From Artemia franciscana (lineage: Eukaryota > Arthropoda > Branchiopoda > Anostraca > Artemiidae), in contig NC_088865.1 of the NCBI RefSeq assembly GCF_032884065.1, forward strand, positions 44,649,152-44,713,151: DNA of 64,000 nucleotides. The letters are read 5' to 3'. The notes below the pieces were generated by a model, which saw nothing but the letters and a program-made list of their open reading frames with translations, had not been told where the DNA came from and made no database searches. The position numbers were made by a program, and so were the translations under genes. Every line of letters starts with the position of its first letter. Positions within the stretch are counted from its first letter, which is position 1. Shown here in pieces: positions 35,346 through 47,289 of this stretch.

Positions 35346-36775
35346 TATATTTGATAAACTGAATAGTGCTGGACTCATTTCAAAATCACACTACTTACTA
35401 CTACTAATAATAATAATAACTCACCGAAGCACCAAACCGCCTGAGGCCAACACAGCTACGCACACTCCTCCTCCATCCCAACCTCTCAGGAAGTTCTCAT
35501 TTCCTTTAAATCTGTCTTTATAACATCCTTCCACCCCAGACGAGGACGATCTGCTTTCCCTTTAGCCCTAGACGGTTGGCCGAAAAGTACAATCTTCGGT
35601 AATCTGTCAGCCTTCATCCAGAGAACATGCCCTAGCCATCCCAACCTTTCTTTCATTATAGCCCTAGAAAGCGGGATTGAACCACATTTTTCGTATAGCC
35701 TATTGTTTGAAATACGGTCAGTAAGCCAGGTACACAGAACAACCCGTAGGGAATTTCTCTGAAAAAAACATCTAGCAAATCTTCATCCGCTTTTCTTTCA
35801 GCATCTCTGAGTCTAAAAAGTATCATATTACTCAGTAATTTGGTGCCTAGAGAGACCAGACTAATACCTCGATAATTACCACACTCACTCTCATCATTTT
35901 CTAATACAGTGGTTTAATTAAGATTTTCCTAAAAATTATTAGGTACTTCCTCTTTTTCAAAAATCACGTTCATTATCTTCAGCAACTTATTTCTAGCCTC
36001 AGAGTTACCATATTTAAGAAACTCATTTACCACACTATTAGCACCTGGAGCCTTATTACTTTTTTATCCTTTTAGTACTGTCGCTAATTCTTTCTCTCAA
36101 AACAAATCTTCCTTCACATCCAACGTATCACTAACTTTTTCATTTTCCACTATATCTTTTCCTGCAACTCAATCTCGGTTTAGCGCAATCTCAAAATGTT
36201 CTGCCCATCTCTTTTTAACTCTTTCCTTATCACTAATTGTGACCCCGTTCCTATCTTTAACTGGGACAAGTCCGGATTGACTACTCCCTCTCGATTTATT
36301 AAAATTCCAGCACAATATTTTAATATTATGCCGTGTAACTGCTTCTTCCAGATCCTCGGCTATTTTATCCATGACTTACACTTCACACCTCTTTACATCT
36401 GATTCTAAAGTTTTCTCCACTTTCTTTACATTCGTTTTGTTTTCAGATGATCTATCACTCAGATAATCTTGTACAAGTCCCTTCTTCTCTCTATTAAACA
36501 TAAAGCTTTTTCACTAATATTCCTAGCTGCAGTCCTAACTTTCTTCCCTAGGACACCATCAGCAGCTTCACAAATTGTTTTTCTAAAATTAATCCAACCA
36601 TCTTCCACATTGTCAAACTTTAAACTCTGAAGTTTAGTATTCAGCTGTTCCTGGAAAGTTTCTCTCAAATTCTCATCCTGCAATTTTTTTCTAATTCTGC
36701 ATTTATTTAAAACTTTTTTCCATCTATTAAAATCCTGAACTTGGTGCCCATGCCCCTCTTATTGCTCGACTTCAG
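35346..36775 (-). pseudogene. LINE A (RTE-like), copy with RT core deleted
   Basis: On the minus strand, from 36770: KLQDENLRETFQEQLNTKLQ, DNVEDGWINFRKTICEAADG, VRTAARNISEKALCLIERRR, MDKIAEDLEEAVTRHNIKIL, RGSSQSGLVPVKDRNG, ERVKKRWAEHFEIALN, the pre-RT block, and CGNYRGISLVSLGTKLLS-like text near 35850. At about 35790-35810 the sequence jumps to the C-terminal ADEDLLDVF region, then LTDRISNNRLYEKCGSIPLS, RLGWLGHVLWMKADRLPKIV, and PSRAKGKADRPRLGWKDVI at about 35530-35600. The RT catalytic core, some 350-400 codons, is missing. The 3' end is a (TAA)n tail at 35395-35420. Confidence 0.88.
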
Positions 36776-39071
36776 AAGAATATACACGTTCAACCTCTTT
36801 GGACCCGTTATTGTTCAGAAATTAGTTAGGGAGCACAAATTAGTTGACAGCACAACTGTCAAACTTTACGCAACAATGGCCAAAGTGCCTGCGAAACTAC
36901 CATAACAAGACACAACAGCTTATAAATTCCCAAAAGAAACTCGTCAAGTCTCTACTAGCGCTAACTATTACTAAGTCCTTACTGGCAATTCTTACTTTTC
37001 TATAGATAGCATAGCATTAAGACTCTTTACTTCATAAAGAGCTGACTTATGGGTGACGACAACTGTTGACAGTAACTAAACATCAGAAAAGATGAAAAAA
37101 TTTATTTTACAAAATAGTGAACTTTACAAAAAAAATGCCGAAATAAACAGAATAAACGGAATTCCAACTCAAGAATCTACGCCAAAGAATGCGTATACAA
37201 AATAATACTTGGTAGCAGTAGCTATTCATTATCTTCTATAAAAGGTTTGTTAACAATCATTCAACTGCAGTAATTGCCATCATAAGGAGTTTGCTCCCCT
37301 AGTTCAGAGTTCGCATGTAACGAGATTTTGTCAGCAGTAATTCAAAAAGTGTTACATGCTATTTAGTGCAACCATATCCTGGTCTCCTAAACACAGACCG
37401 GCAGATTGTTAGCTCCAATACTTTTTCAAGCATCATATACTCTAAAATCATCCTGTGGCTAGTGGATTCAGTTTTTATTCCAATATCTCAAGAGCTCTAA
37501 AGTTTTACCAAAATACGCTACGTCCTTTCCTTAGAGAAATCTTACTAAGGCATCCCATTTTTTCCCGTGTCTGAAGGCCCAAAATAATCTCTTTTGTAGG
37601 GGAAACAAGTTATTATTAATAGAAAAAAGAACGAAGCCAATTTTCTCTTTTTTCGCTTTTTGCCATCCACTGACAAAAGGAAAGTTGTATCACAACGTCT
37701 TTTGAATGACCGAAACCAAGATCTATAATTCACCTTTATACTATATGCCAAAAGTTTCAAAATAACAATCCAAAATATTTCAAAAGATATATATTTCAAA
37801 TATTTCAAAATATATGCCAAAAGTTTCAAAATAACAATCCAAAATATTTTAATCTAACTTTACACACGGGATCCATTTAGAGTCTAGGTGCTCACGGTCA
37901 AAGTTTTAGAGAGGAGAAAAAAGGGGGAGGGGTATTTTTTACTGCTTTTGTGCTTTTTTTCCCACTATTTGTGAATACAAATAAATCTGCTCATAACTAC
38001 AAAATACTTCAAGGCTTGTTAGACTATTGTCAAGGCTTGTTGTGTAGGTGAAATTCTGGGGCTAAAGTGACAAGCCATTATTTCTCTAATAACATCCAAG
38101 ATACCTTATGTTAAATAAGATAAACCAAAATTTATTCTTTTATTTTATTTGTCTTTAAATTGCCCTTTTATCCTACTTCTAAGTTTTTTAATTTGGGAGG
38201 CAAAACGGAGGGCAAGAATAGAGGATATAGCAAAAGATTGACGGTAGACAAGCCGTGTGTTGCTCACCGCCAGAAAGACCGAACAACGGGTGAAAACTTG
38301 AATATTTTCTCCAGAAATCAGAAACCAACGCAATACACGTGCATGCATTTTTGTATAGATGGAGGGGGTCAAGGGGAGCTATTCGTAAAGAATTCCTTTT
38401 ATTTTCTTTTTTTTTGGGGGGGGGGGCTAGTTAAAAACGGATAAATTACTTCATAAGATACAGGGGAGGCCCCCCATGATCTGTAGCTAAAGGACTATCG
38501 CATATAAATTTACATCTACCCAAATGAAAGATAGATTATTCGGATGCACACTTCAAACTTATAAGTTTTGTTTCCTATAAATCCTTGAATTAAAAAACTG
38601 TCCCCACTAATATCTTAATAATCTAATTTTTTCATCTCCTGTACAATAATGAAAAGTTAGATATGTCCTAAGATTATGCATAACGATACGAAAGAGTCTA
38701 ACGTCAAACTACTGAGCCTACACTCATCTTGGACTGGGGAAGCAATAGTGCATCTTTTGTATGCAAAGGAACGAACAGTCTGTTACAGAACCTTAAGACG
38801 ACTTATTAAAAAAAAAAACCTTTCAAATTAAATAAAATCAATTTTTGGCCTATACTGAAGCATCAAAGGTGGTTCTTTAAATCTCCATTTAGTGACGTAG
38901 ACAAATTTTAAATGTGTGATCTTTTCCTAGAGGTTCGTCGTTACAGATGATATCAACCTGAAAAACAAAAGAGGTATGTTTGAAAGTTTCCGTATGAATC
39001 ATAAACAATATCTAAAATATGTGCATTTTATATTATTTTAGATAAAATGATCTCTCTCTCTCTCTCTCTCT
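36776..39071. other. Gene-free stretch
   Basis: No coding or RNA gene supported. It includes a direct repeat of about 42 bp (GCCAAAAGTTTCAAAATAAC at 37748 and 37815), a G-run near 38416-38426, and a (TC)n tract running into the assembly gap at 39054-39071. Confidence 0.45.
37743..37852. repeat. Local direct repeat, 42-bp unit
   Basis: The block TATGCCAAAAGTTTCAAAAT followed by AACAATCCAAAATATTT occurs at 37745-37781 and again at 37812-37848 with no visible difference, so the duplication is recent or maintained. Confidence 0.75.
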
Positions 39072-39085
39072 NNNNNNNNNNNNNN
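39072..39085. other. Assembly gap of 14 N
   Basis: Fourteen undetermined bases follow a (TC)n tract. The true length of the missing repeat is unknown. Just after the gap (39086-39180) is a G-rich stretch with TTTTCCGGGGGG-like words that resembles the G-rich part of a foldback body. Confidence 0.95.
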
Positions 39086-39185
39086 TTTCCGGGAGGATTA
39101 TAACAGGGAAACTGTTCCGCAGGGGGGGGGGGAGAATTTTCCAGAGGGGTTTTACGCAGGGGGATTTTCCGGGGGGAATCGTCAG

Positions 39186-41789
39186 TTTCTGCTTAAAGTA
39201 AAGGGTGAAATTTTAAACCGTTGAGTTATAATAGCTTTGTGTTTGCAGATAAAAATTTAGATTTTTTTTGGTTTGTTATTAAAACTAGAAAATGTCAAAT
39301 AGGAATTAAATTTATTGCAAATTTCAATCGCTTTTGAGATCTATGAAAATAGATCTTCCTAGTTACGATAAGAAATGAAAAGGTAGCAAAAAAAAACATC
39401 AGAGTCTGACGTTGCATAAGATAAACCGGTACTGATAATTAACGTTGCCAAAATATCAAACATCAAGAAAAAAACTACGAGACTTTAGTTAGTTTAGTTT
39501 TAATGTCTGTGCTTTCGTCATAGGAAAGTTTCATTTGCTAAAGGTTAAAATATAATACAGTCGGTATTTGACTCCAAAAAGATATGCCATATATCCATTT
39601 TATCAACAGCCTACGATAGGCTGTTGCTGCGTGATGTAGACTATTATCACATGTGATTTTGTGACGTAATATTGCCCATGTCATGTCAGGTTTTATTGTC
39701 AATTTGAGCATAAACAAAATTACAACACAAAAAATATTCCAAAGTGTTTCCGACGAGAATTCCATATATATTGGTAATTTTTTGGGGAGCTCTGGGTCTC
39801 TAGATAACACTAGTGTCTCCCAGTCCACTCTCCGCCACCTAATCACGATTTTCAGAACTGGGCAATGACAACCCCTCAAGGTCCGAAGAGAAATTTTTGA
39901 ATAATTTTCTGAATTATTCCCTGTTAAACAATTTTAAATTTTACTTTGGTTCGTTCCGAAACCTATACCTTTGATATTTTGGGGAAAAAATAAAATTTTA
40001 ATGTGATTTCCTATAGGTTTGAGACTAAGCTTTAGGTAACTGATTTGATTCTAAGAGGCAATATCAAACATATCACACCATATTAGGTTGTTATTACGTC
40101 ATATTGTTTATCACGCCGCTACAGGTTGTTATCATGTCATATAGACTATTACCATATGTGGTGTTGCGTAGTTATAATAAAGTAAACTAAACTAATTATA
40201 TTATATACTCTGTAGTTTCCAATGGTTTACCCAGATGTTTTGACCATTTTTGACGAGTCCCAGTTCTTCAAAGACAATACTAAGTTCCAATGGAATGTTT
40301 TAATAATTTTCAGGAATTTAGGCCTGATTTGATGTAGGTATCTTGCTCCACTTTGGATGATCATGGTTGCAGCAGCAGCTGCAAACAATTAAAGAGAAAA
40401 ATATGGCCCACAGTAACCGGAAGTTTAAAAGTGCTTTTCTAAGAAACTGTCTTGTGGGAAACATTTTCCCTTAGAGATTGATTCCGATATTACAACTATA
40501 ATTCAGATTCCACAACATAGTAATTATTATTGTTGAAATATATTTAGAAAATTAAAAAAAGAGCACGAAACTTCTCAAAACTGACGTCAAACTGAAATAA
40601 AAGTTTGCCCTTGAAATTGTCATTGTCAAAAACGTGGGGGGTGGGCAGAAGTCAAAATACTGTTTGTAGTAATCTTTGTTAGTTTTAAGTTCTACTTGAT
40701 TATTCATTTTAGTTTCTACTCGTTTTAGGATATATTTATTCATTTATATAAGTATCCAATTATTCATTTATTTAAGCATCTATAAGTATTAATAAGTATC
40801 TATTTATTCATTTGTATAAGCATATATAAGTATCTACTTATTTATTTATATAAGGGTCTATAAGTATACATTATCTTTCAGTTTGAAGCGATTATTTATT
40901 TTAGGTTCTGTTCACTTTGGGTTTCGTTAAGGCCCTGATTAAATGAACTTGAAAACATCGAGGTTCAATATTGAAGTTAGGGTAGCCTTCTGTCTCTCAA
41001 TTCTCTAGAGACCGTCGATTGTCAAAAGCCCTTCAAATAGCACTTATTCATTGGCGAAAATATACAGGTTAATTATACCAGCTTATCAATCTGGCGTCTA
41101 GGGCGATCTGAAACGATTCTTTCTGGCAAAAAACTTGTAAAAATTTCAGGTAGCTGAAAATATTCTATGGGACTGTTCGAAAACAGGAGAATACATCGAA
41201 AAATGGTTACAATCATCTTACAGGTTATTGTCTTCTGCTCATGATAGTACCGATTTTGTTCTAAAAGCAATATCCTTCATAGAGTACACTTATGAAAAAG
41301 AGCTAGACATTTTCTAAGATTTCTAAACAATTAGAGGAAATAGAGCAAAATCCTAGCAAACATTTTGTAGCATCTTCAAGAAGCTACGGCCTGATATTAT
41401 AAACGGTATCTTCTGCCAATGATTACATGAGTACTTTTTAAATATAAATTTTCAATATTAACATGGGATTTTCGAGTTCCGCCAGTTCACTTAATCAGGC
41501 CTTAATTCATTGATAGTACTAACGGGCCCATTTTAGTTTCAACTATTATAGGACTTTTATATTTGCCCTTCTGAAGTTTTAATATGGTTCTTTACTTTTA
41601 TATGAAGATCTTCTTGTTCGAAAAATATGTTAAAACTGATTTCTGTCTGAAGTTCCATTATTGGATAATACTATCAATACTTTTCGAGCTTTTCAGGTTT
41701 CTGTTTAAGAATCAAAATATCGGATTCTAGTTTAAATTTTTAAGTAGCATAAAATTATCTGAGCGTTCCTTTGATTGTGTTAAATAAAA
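39186..41789. other. Gene-free AT-rich stretch
   Basis: No supported gene. A word pair around ATGTAGACTATTATCACATG (39635) and ATAGACTATTACCATATGTG (40141) suggests a diverged direct repeat of about 90 bp. A minus-strand frame at 39538-39879 (113 codons) crosses the first copy and has no recognisable domain. Confidence 0.45.
40730..40870. repeat. Short tandem repeat, about 30-bp unit
   Basis: Imperfect repeats of TTTATTCATTTATATAAG and TCTATAAGTAT alternate about four times (40735, 40767, 40803, 40838). Confidence 0.7.
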
Positions 41790-43480
41790 AAAAACAAGTT
41801 TTTTTTAACTGAAAGTAAGGAGCGATATTAAAACTTAAAACGAACAGAAATTACTCCGTATATGAAAGGGGCTGTTCCCCCTCCCCCAACGCCCCGTTCT
41901 TTCCGCTAAAGTTTGGCTCTTTCTCTCAACTCTACTTTTTAAAACAATAAAAAACTTTAGCGTAAAGAGCGGGGCATTGAGGGGGGACAGCCCTTTTCAT
42001 ATACGGAGTAATTTCTGTTCGTTTTAAGTTTTAATATCGATCCTTACTTTCAGTTAAAAAAAACTTGTTTTTTTTATTTAATTTTTGAACGTTTTTGAAT
42101 TAATGCATGTTTTGATTTTGGCTCTCCGCACATGAATGATTAAAACGAAATTTGCATATTAATTTATTTTTATGGCTAAATGGCTTTTTCATAGTTTTGG
42201 TCGGACTATTTTGAGAAAAAAGGAGCGGGGGAGTAGGCCTATTTACCCTCCAATTTTTCGGTTATTTAAAAAGGCAACTAGAACTTTTACGAACGTTTTT
42301 ATTAGTAAAAATATACGTAACTTAGGAATTAACTTACGTAACGAACTTCTAAATTCGTATGTTTTTATTACGTATATGAGAAGGTTCACCCTCTCGTTAA
42401 TACCTTGCTCTTTACAAAAGCTTAAATTTTGTCCTAATTCCTTAAGAATGACCCCTGAATCACAAAGGCCGTAGAATAAATAGTTGAAATTAATAAAACA
42501 ACTTTAGCGTAAAGAGCGAGGTATTAGGAGGAGGTGAATCCCTCATATGCGTAATAATTTCTGTTCGTTTTAAGTTTTAATGCTGCTCCTTACTTCCAGT
42601 TGAAAAAAACTTTTCATATTTACTTTTTCATTGTTCTTTAAGAAAAATTCTAAAATCCTGCGCCCCCTTCATGGAAATTTTCTTCCCTAATTACAAATTT
42701 CTCCATGGAAATTTCTCCCCGCCCCCTCCACTCAATCCCTCCCCCATAACCAAAAAATCCCCCTGAAAGCGTCTGTACACTTCTCAATAACCATTACTAT
42801 ATGTAAACACTGGTCAAAGTTTGTAACTAGCAGCCCCTCCCACGGGTACTGTGGTGGAGTAAGTCGTCCCCAAAGACATAGTTGTTAGGTTTTTCGACTA
42901 TGCTGAATAAAATGGCTATCTCAGAATTTTGATCTGGTGACTTTGGTAAAAATGAGCGTGGGAGGGGGCCTAGGTGCCCTCCATTTTTTGGTCACTTAAA
43001 TAGGACACTAGAGCTTTTAATTTCCGTTAGAATGAGCCCTCTCACGACATTCTAGGACCACTGGGTCGATACGATCACCCCTGGGAAAAAAAAAAACAAC
43101 AAAAAACAAACAAATAAACACGCATCCGTGATCTGTCTTGTGGCAAAAAATGCAAAATTCCACATTTTTGTAGATAGGAGCTTGAAACTTCTACTATGGG
43201 GTTCTCTGATACGCTGAATCTGATGGTGTGATTTTCGTTAAGATTCTATGACTTTGAAGGGGTGTTTCCCCCTATTTTCTAAAATAAGGCAAATTTTCTC
43301 AGGCTCGTAACTTTTGATGGGTAAGTCTAAACTTAATGAAACTTATATATTTACAATCAGCATTAAAATGCAATTCTTTTGATATAACTATTGTTATAAA
43401 AATTCCGTTTTTTAGAGTTTCGGTGACTATTGAGCCGGGTTGGTCCTTACTACAGTTCGTTACCACGAACTGTTTGATTC
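41790..43480 (-). mobile_element. Foldback-family element, copy F9 (near full length)
   Basis: Minus orientation, read from the right: palindrome at 43450-43471 (CAGTTCGTTACCACGAACTG), body to about 42630, long-loop hairpin at about 42370-42615, a spacer with TTTGGCTCTCCGCACATGAA (42117) and AATTTGCATATTAATT (42150), and the short-loop hairpin at 41797-42065. Hairpin arms are about 120 bp with TACTTTTTAAAACAATAAAA as the loop (41934-41953). Order and spacing match F12. The two short-hairpin arms share GATATT and ACAGAAATTACTCC, which differ from F12. No coding capacity is seen. Confidence 0.88.
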
Positions 43481-44949
43481 AACATAACCATTTAATAAAT
43501 TTCGTTTAATTTGAAATCAAAGACAGTTCTTGCACTAAGCTTTCACACTAATAATCAGTCGAAATGTTACAACATTTTTCTTTCAACGTTGTAACGTTCT
43601 AAGTTACAATTTCATATTATTCAAATCACTGAAAATGTGATGGAAGCGCAATGAGTCCAAACAGTGCATGTTAAGGACTAATGTTTTTTCTCAAGTCTTA
43701 AACCGGGTTGAAGACTTGTCTTCAAGGGATTAGAACCGGACAGCAAGGCCTTACAACCGGACAACAAGGACTCTCTATGACCTACAGTTGACTTCTTGGG
43801 TCCATCTTGACTACAATGACTATGACTACACTTGAATCTTGGGCCCATCTTCCACACCGCATAGTTTATCAGGCTTGGTCTAATGCTCGTCTATCCAGAA
43901 GAGTTGACGTCCGGCACAAGCAGTCTTAAGCCTATTACCTCCGATTCATATGCATGCCTACATTATTGCACTACGATAAACAAGCAGTCCACAATAGATA
44001 ACGTAGCTCGGAGGAGGTTATTTGACCAACAAAAGCCCACCCAAAGAAACATCGATCAATTAAATCCAATGCAGTGCTGTATCGTTCACTAGGCTATGAT
44101 TTCCCCATTGGGTAACACTCCTCAAGGTTACCCTGCACACCCTTTGCAGTCATTGTTGTGGTTAGGTAAACTTGTGAAAAGTCCACCCTGACGCCACAAC
44201 AAGCAACGCAAGCAGGGTCTCCCTTTTAAGGATTGGGACGGAGGAAGAAGCTTGTGTCAGGGTGGAGACTTCAAACCATCTCACAACACCGGTACAGCTC
44301 CCACCTTTAATACCCAGCTTATCCTTGTCATGGCATTAATAGATATTTCAGCTAATTCCATTAAATTTCCTTTAACTGGCTCTACTGGTTCCTTTAAAAA
44401 TGTAGAAACAAGATTGTCTGAAAAGGCATTGTTTAAAGTGAGCGACAAATGCTCTACGTTTGAAGACCAAAATATTTTTCCCTCTTTGGCTGTTTTGACG
44501 AAATATCTTAGTCTTAAACGGCAAAATTAAATTATCGTAACTGGTTTCAATCTACATAACCTAAGTCTGTGTAAGAAATTCAGGAATGCTTTTTGCGCAA
44601 GTTTTACTGATACTGCAAAATAAATGAGTAGACCTTATATGTTGGATAAAAGTATATTGTTGCTCAAGGGCGATTTTTCATAAATAATTGATTTTTTTTC
44701 CTGGAACTTCTCGAAGATAGCGGTGATAAAATACCTCTCAGGACTCTTACATATGTGACAAATTTACAGATATTTCGTGGGAAACATTCAGAGAGGTAGA
44801 CAGTAAAACTTGTATTTAAACTCTATTTTAATAAAAACTTGATTGATATTTAAAGTCTAATCCCCTAATTTAGATAAAGATCTTTTTGTGAGGTTTATTA
44901 TGTATATTTAAAAAAAGCGAACAGAAACTAATTTTAAAAAACAAAGTTT
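43481..44949. other. Stretch with weak element fragments
   Basis: Contains the fragment called at 43883-44092 and an open frame at 44252-44530 that I do not recognise. Just before the latter is CCACCCTGACGCCACAACAAG (44182), whose core recurs inverted as GTCAGGGTGG (44256). The remainder is AT-rich. Confidence 0.35.
43883..44092 (+). pseudogene. Possible fragment of an invertebrate repeat-associated protein
   Basis: The frame ends in STIDNVARRRLFDQQKPTQR followed by NIDQLNPMQ. This resembles a widespread invertebrate protein type, often followed by a cysteine-rich CXC region, with a pattern like 'R-x-L-F-x-x-x-x-x-x-x-x-I-x-x-L-x-P-T-x-x-A-L'. I know that type only from memory and cannot name the family with certainty. 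No following Cys-rich region is seen, so this would be a broken piece. Confidence 0.3.
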
Positions 44950-46240
44950 TTCAGCGTACCAGAGAACCCTACTTTAGAAGCTTCAAGCTCCTACCTGCAA
45001 AAATGTAGAATTTTGCTACTTTTGCCAAAAGACAGATCATGGATGCGTGTGTTGTTGTTGTTGTTTCTTTCCCAGTGGTGATTGTGTCGAAATAATGGTC
45101 CTAGAAAATCGAGGGAGGGTGCATTTGAACGGAAATTAAAAGTTCTAGTGCATTTTTAAGTGACCAAAAAGATTGTAGGGCAACTAAACCCCCTCCAATG
45201 CCCACTTTTTCCCCAAAATTATCTGATAAAAATTTAGAGATTGCCATTTTGTATAGTTGAAAGATCCCAGTATAGTTGAAAGATCAAATAACTGTCTCTT
45301 TAGGTGCAAAATGACCCCCCACAGTCCGTAGGGAGCGGCCTGCAAGTTATGAAATTCACCCATTGTTTACGTATAGTATTTGTTATTGGGAAGTAAAGAC
45401 ATTTTTTGTTTTTTTTTGGGGGGGGGTGTTTTTGGGTTGGATTTCAATAGGAGAATATTTCTTGGGGAAGGAAAATTCTGAGGGCTCAATATTCCAGGGC
45501 AAATATTACACTGGGTGATTTAATACAATTACTATACTATATTCTTTTTAATTGTCTTACATTCTCTTTGCCAAATGTTTCATGTGAATATGTTCCACGG
45601 GAATTATCCAGGGTCTTTTTTCCGCGTGTTTTGATTCCGGGAAATAATTTATAGGGAAAAAGCCATTTCTGGAGTGATCGAGAAACCGATTAGAGATTAG
45701 TCTTATTCAAATGAAAGAATGCTAAGGAGAATTTTACAGGTTGAATAGTCCGCAAACCATTTTACAGGAAGTGAGGGCCTTTACCGAGGATGGGAATTTC
45801 AGGGAATTCTACAGGGAGGGGGTGAAGTTTACGTTGGATGAAATTTCCACGGATAAGTTTTCCATGAGGGAAGGGGTATGTTTTATAGAGGGTGAGCCAG
45901 ATTTACCGGTATTCTTTGAAAAACGAACAGAAATTATTCCATATATGAAGGGTTGCCCCTCCTCAATATCTTGCTGTTTTTGTTAAAGTTTGACTTTTGT
46001 CTCAATTTTTTAAGATTGTCTATTGAAACACAGGGGCCGTTTAAGGGAATAACCATTCATATACGGAATAGATCTGCCAAAATTAATATATAAATTTTGT
46101 TTTAATTTTTCATGTACGGTGAGCGAAATTCGAACCTTCCTAAGTTGAAAAACGTTCAGAAATTAAATTTAACAAAAACAAGTTTTTTTAACCGAAAGTA
46201 AGGAGCGATATTAAAACTTAAAACGAACATAAATGGACTA
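44950..46240 (+). mobile_element. Foldback-family element, copy F10 (5' truncated)
   Basis: Begins mid-body at CGTACCAGAGAACCCTAC (44955). It then has TTTTGCCAAAAGACAGATCA (45019), CAGTGGTGATTGTGTCG (45074), the CATTTTTAAGTGACC line and the G-rich section. A damaged hairpin lies near 45910-46075, then the spacer with TTTTTCATGTACGGTGAGCG (46106), then the left arm of the short-loop hairpin (GGAGCGATATTAAAAC, 46203). It breaks at about 46235-46245. Confidence 0.8.
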
Positions 46241-46722
46241 TAAATTTAACTAAAAAGGACACTAGAACTTCTAATTTCCGTTCTAATGCACCCCCTCCAG
46301 ATCTTCTAGGACCACTAATTCGATACTATCACCCCTGGGAAAAAAACAACAACAAATAAACACGCAACCGTGATCTTTCTTTAGGGAAAAAATACAAAAT
46401 TCCACATTTTTCTACATAGGAGACTGACATTTCTGCAGCAGGGTTTTCTGATAACCTGAATTTAATGGTGTGATTTAAATTAAGATCTTTTTTACTTTCA
46501 GGGGGTTGTTTCCCCCTTTTTTCGAAAACCAGGCGAATTTTTTCAGGCTTGTAGGTAACACTAAACTCTATGATCTTATGTATTTGGAATCAGAATAATA
46601 AGCTGATTCTTTTGAGGTAGCCTATCTACTGACAACAAATTCTATTTTTTTAGAGTTTCGGTTACTATTGAGCCAAGTCGTTCCTTACTTGCAGTTCATT
46701 ACCACGAGCTGTTTGATTCAGG
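46241..46722 (-). mobile_element. Foldback-family element, copy F11 (5' part, minus)
   Basis: Minus orientation. It picks up inside the body (TAACTAAAAAGGACACTAGA, 46248), then ATCACCCCTGGG (46328), AAATACAAAATTCCACATTT near 46388, ATGGTGTGATTT (46464), the CAGGCGAATTTT line, AGAGTTTCGGTTACTATTGA (46653) and the end palindrome ACCACGAGCTGTTTGATTC (46701-46719). It directly abuts F10 with no spacer. Confidence 0.8.
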
Positions 46723-47289
46723 GTACCCTAACAGATACGGGAGCTGCCACCACCACTAATCCCCGACTCTTTAAGTTTAACCTTAGAATAGCAATGACCA
46801 TGTCAGAGGTAGCGTTTATGCCCTACCATAGCAAAGAGCTTTTCCGGCGGCTTCGTATGCAAGGGATGGTTACAAAAAACTTTGGAAAGGAGTCATTCGA
46901 TTGAAATTTGAAGTTGCAGCGCCCTTTTTAAGAGTCGAAAGTGAATGCTGGGCAGCTAGCCAATGCGCCGCACCCACTTTTGCCACCTCCTATAGACCCC
47001 CCCCCAGGGCATCCGATGCAGATCCTAAGATTTGTTCAGCCATTGTCTGAGCCATTTTTCCAGAATAGTATATATATGCTTCCGGGAATGACTTCACCTC
47101 CATGGCCTCTGGATTGAGGACTGTATATTATGCAAATTTCCTCTTTTTTTACAGATAGGTTTTATGGTGGGAAAAAGCGGTTATGTTTGATCTTGGGTGT
47201 CCATCGGCTCGAAACTTTTAGAAATCGTTTTCTATGTCAAAATGATCACAAATACTGTCATGGGGAGCGAGAAAGGGAGTAGAGGGCCT
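46723..47289. other. Stretch with another repeat-like segment, no gene
   Basis: A line near 46909-46935 (GTTGCAGCGCCCTTTTTAAG) resembles sequence near 47921-47946, suggesting a second, unnamed interspersed repeat. No gene supported. Confidence 0.35.

Noticed and set aside
39538-39879. Minus-strand 113-codon frame
   Set aside because: Overlaps a diverged direct repeat with 40.1 kb that is not open there; composition looks random.
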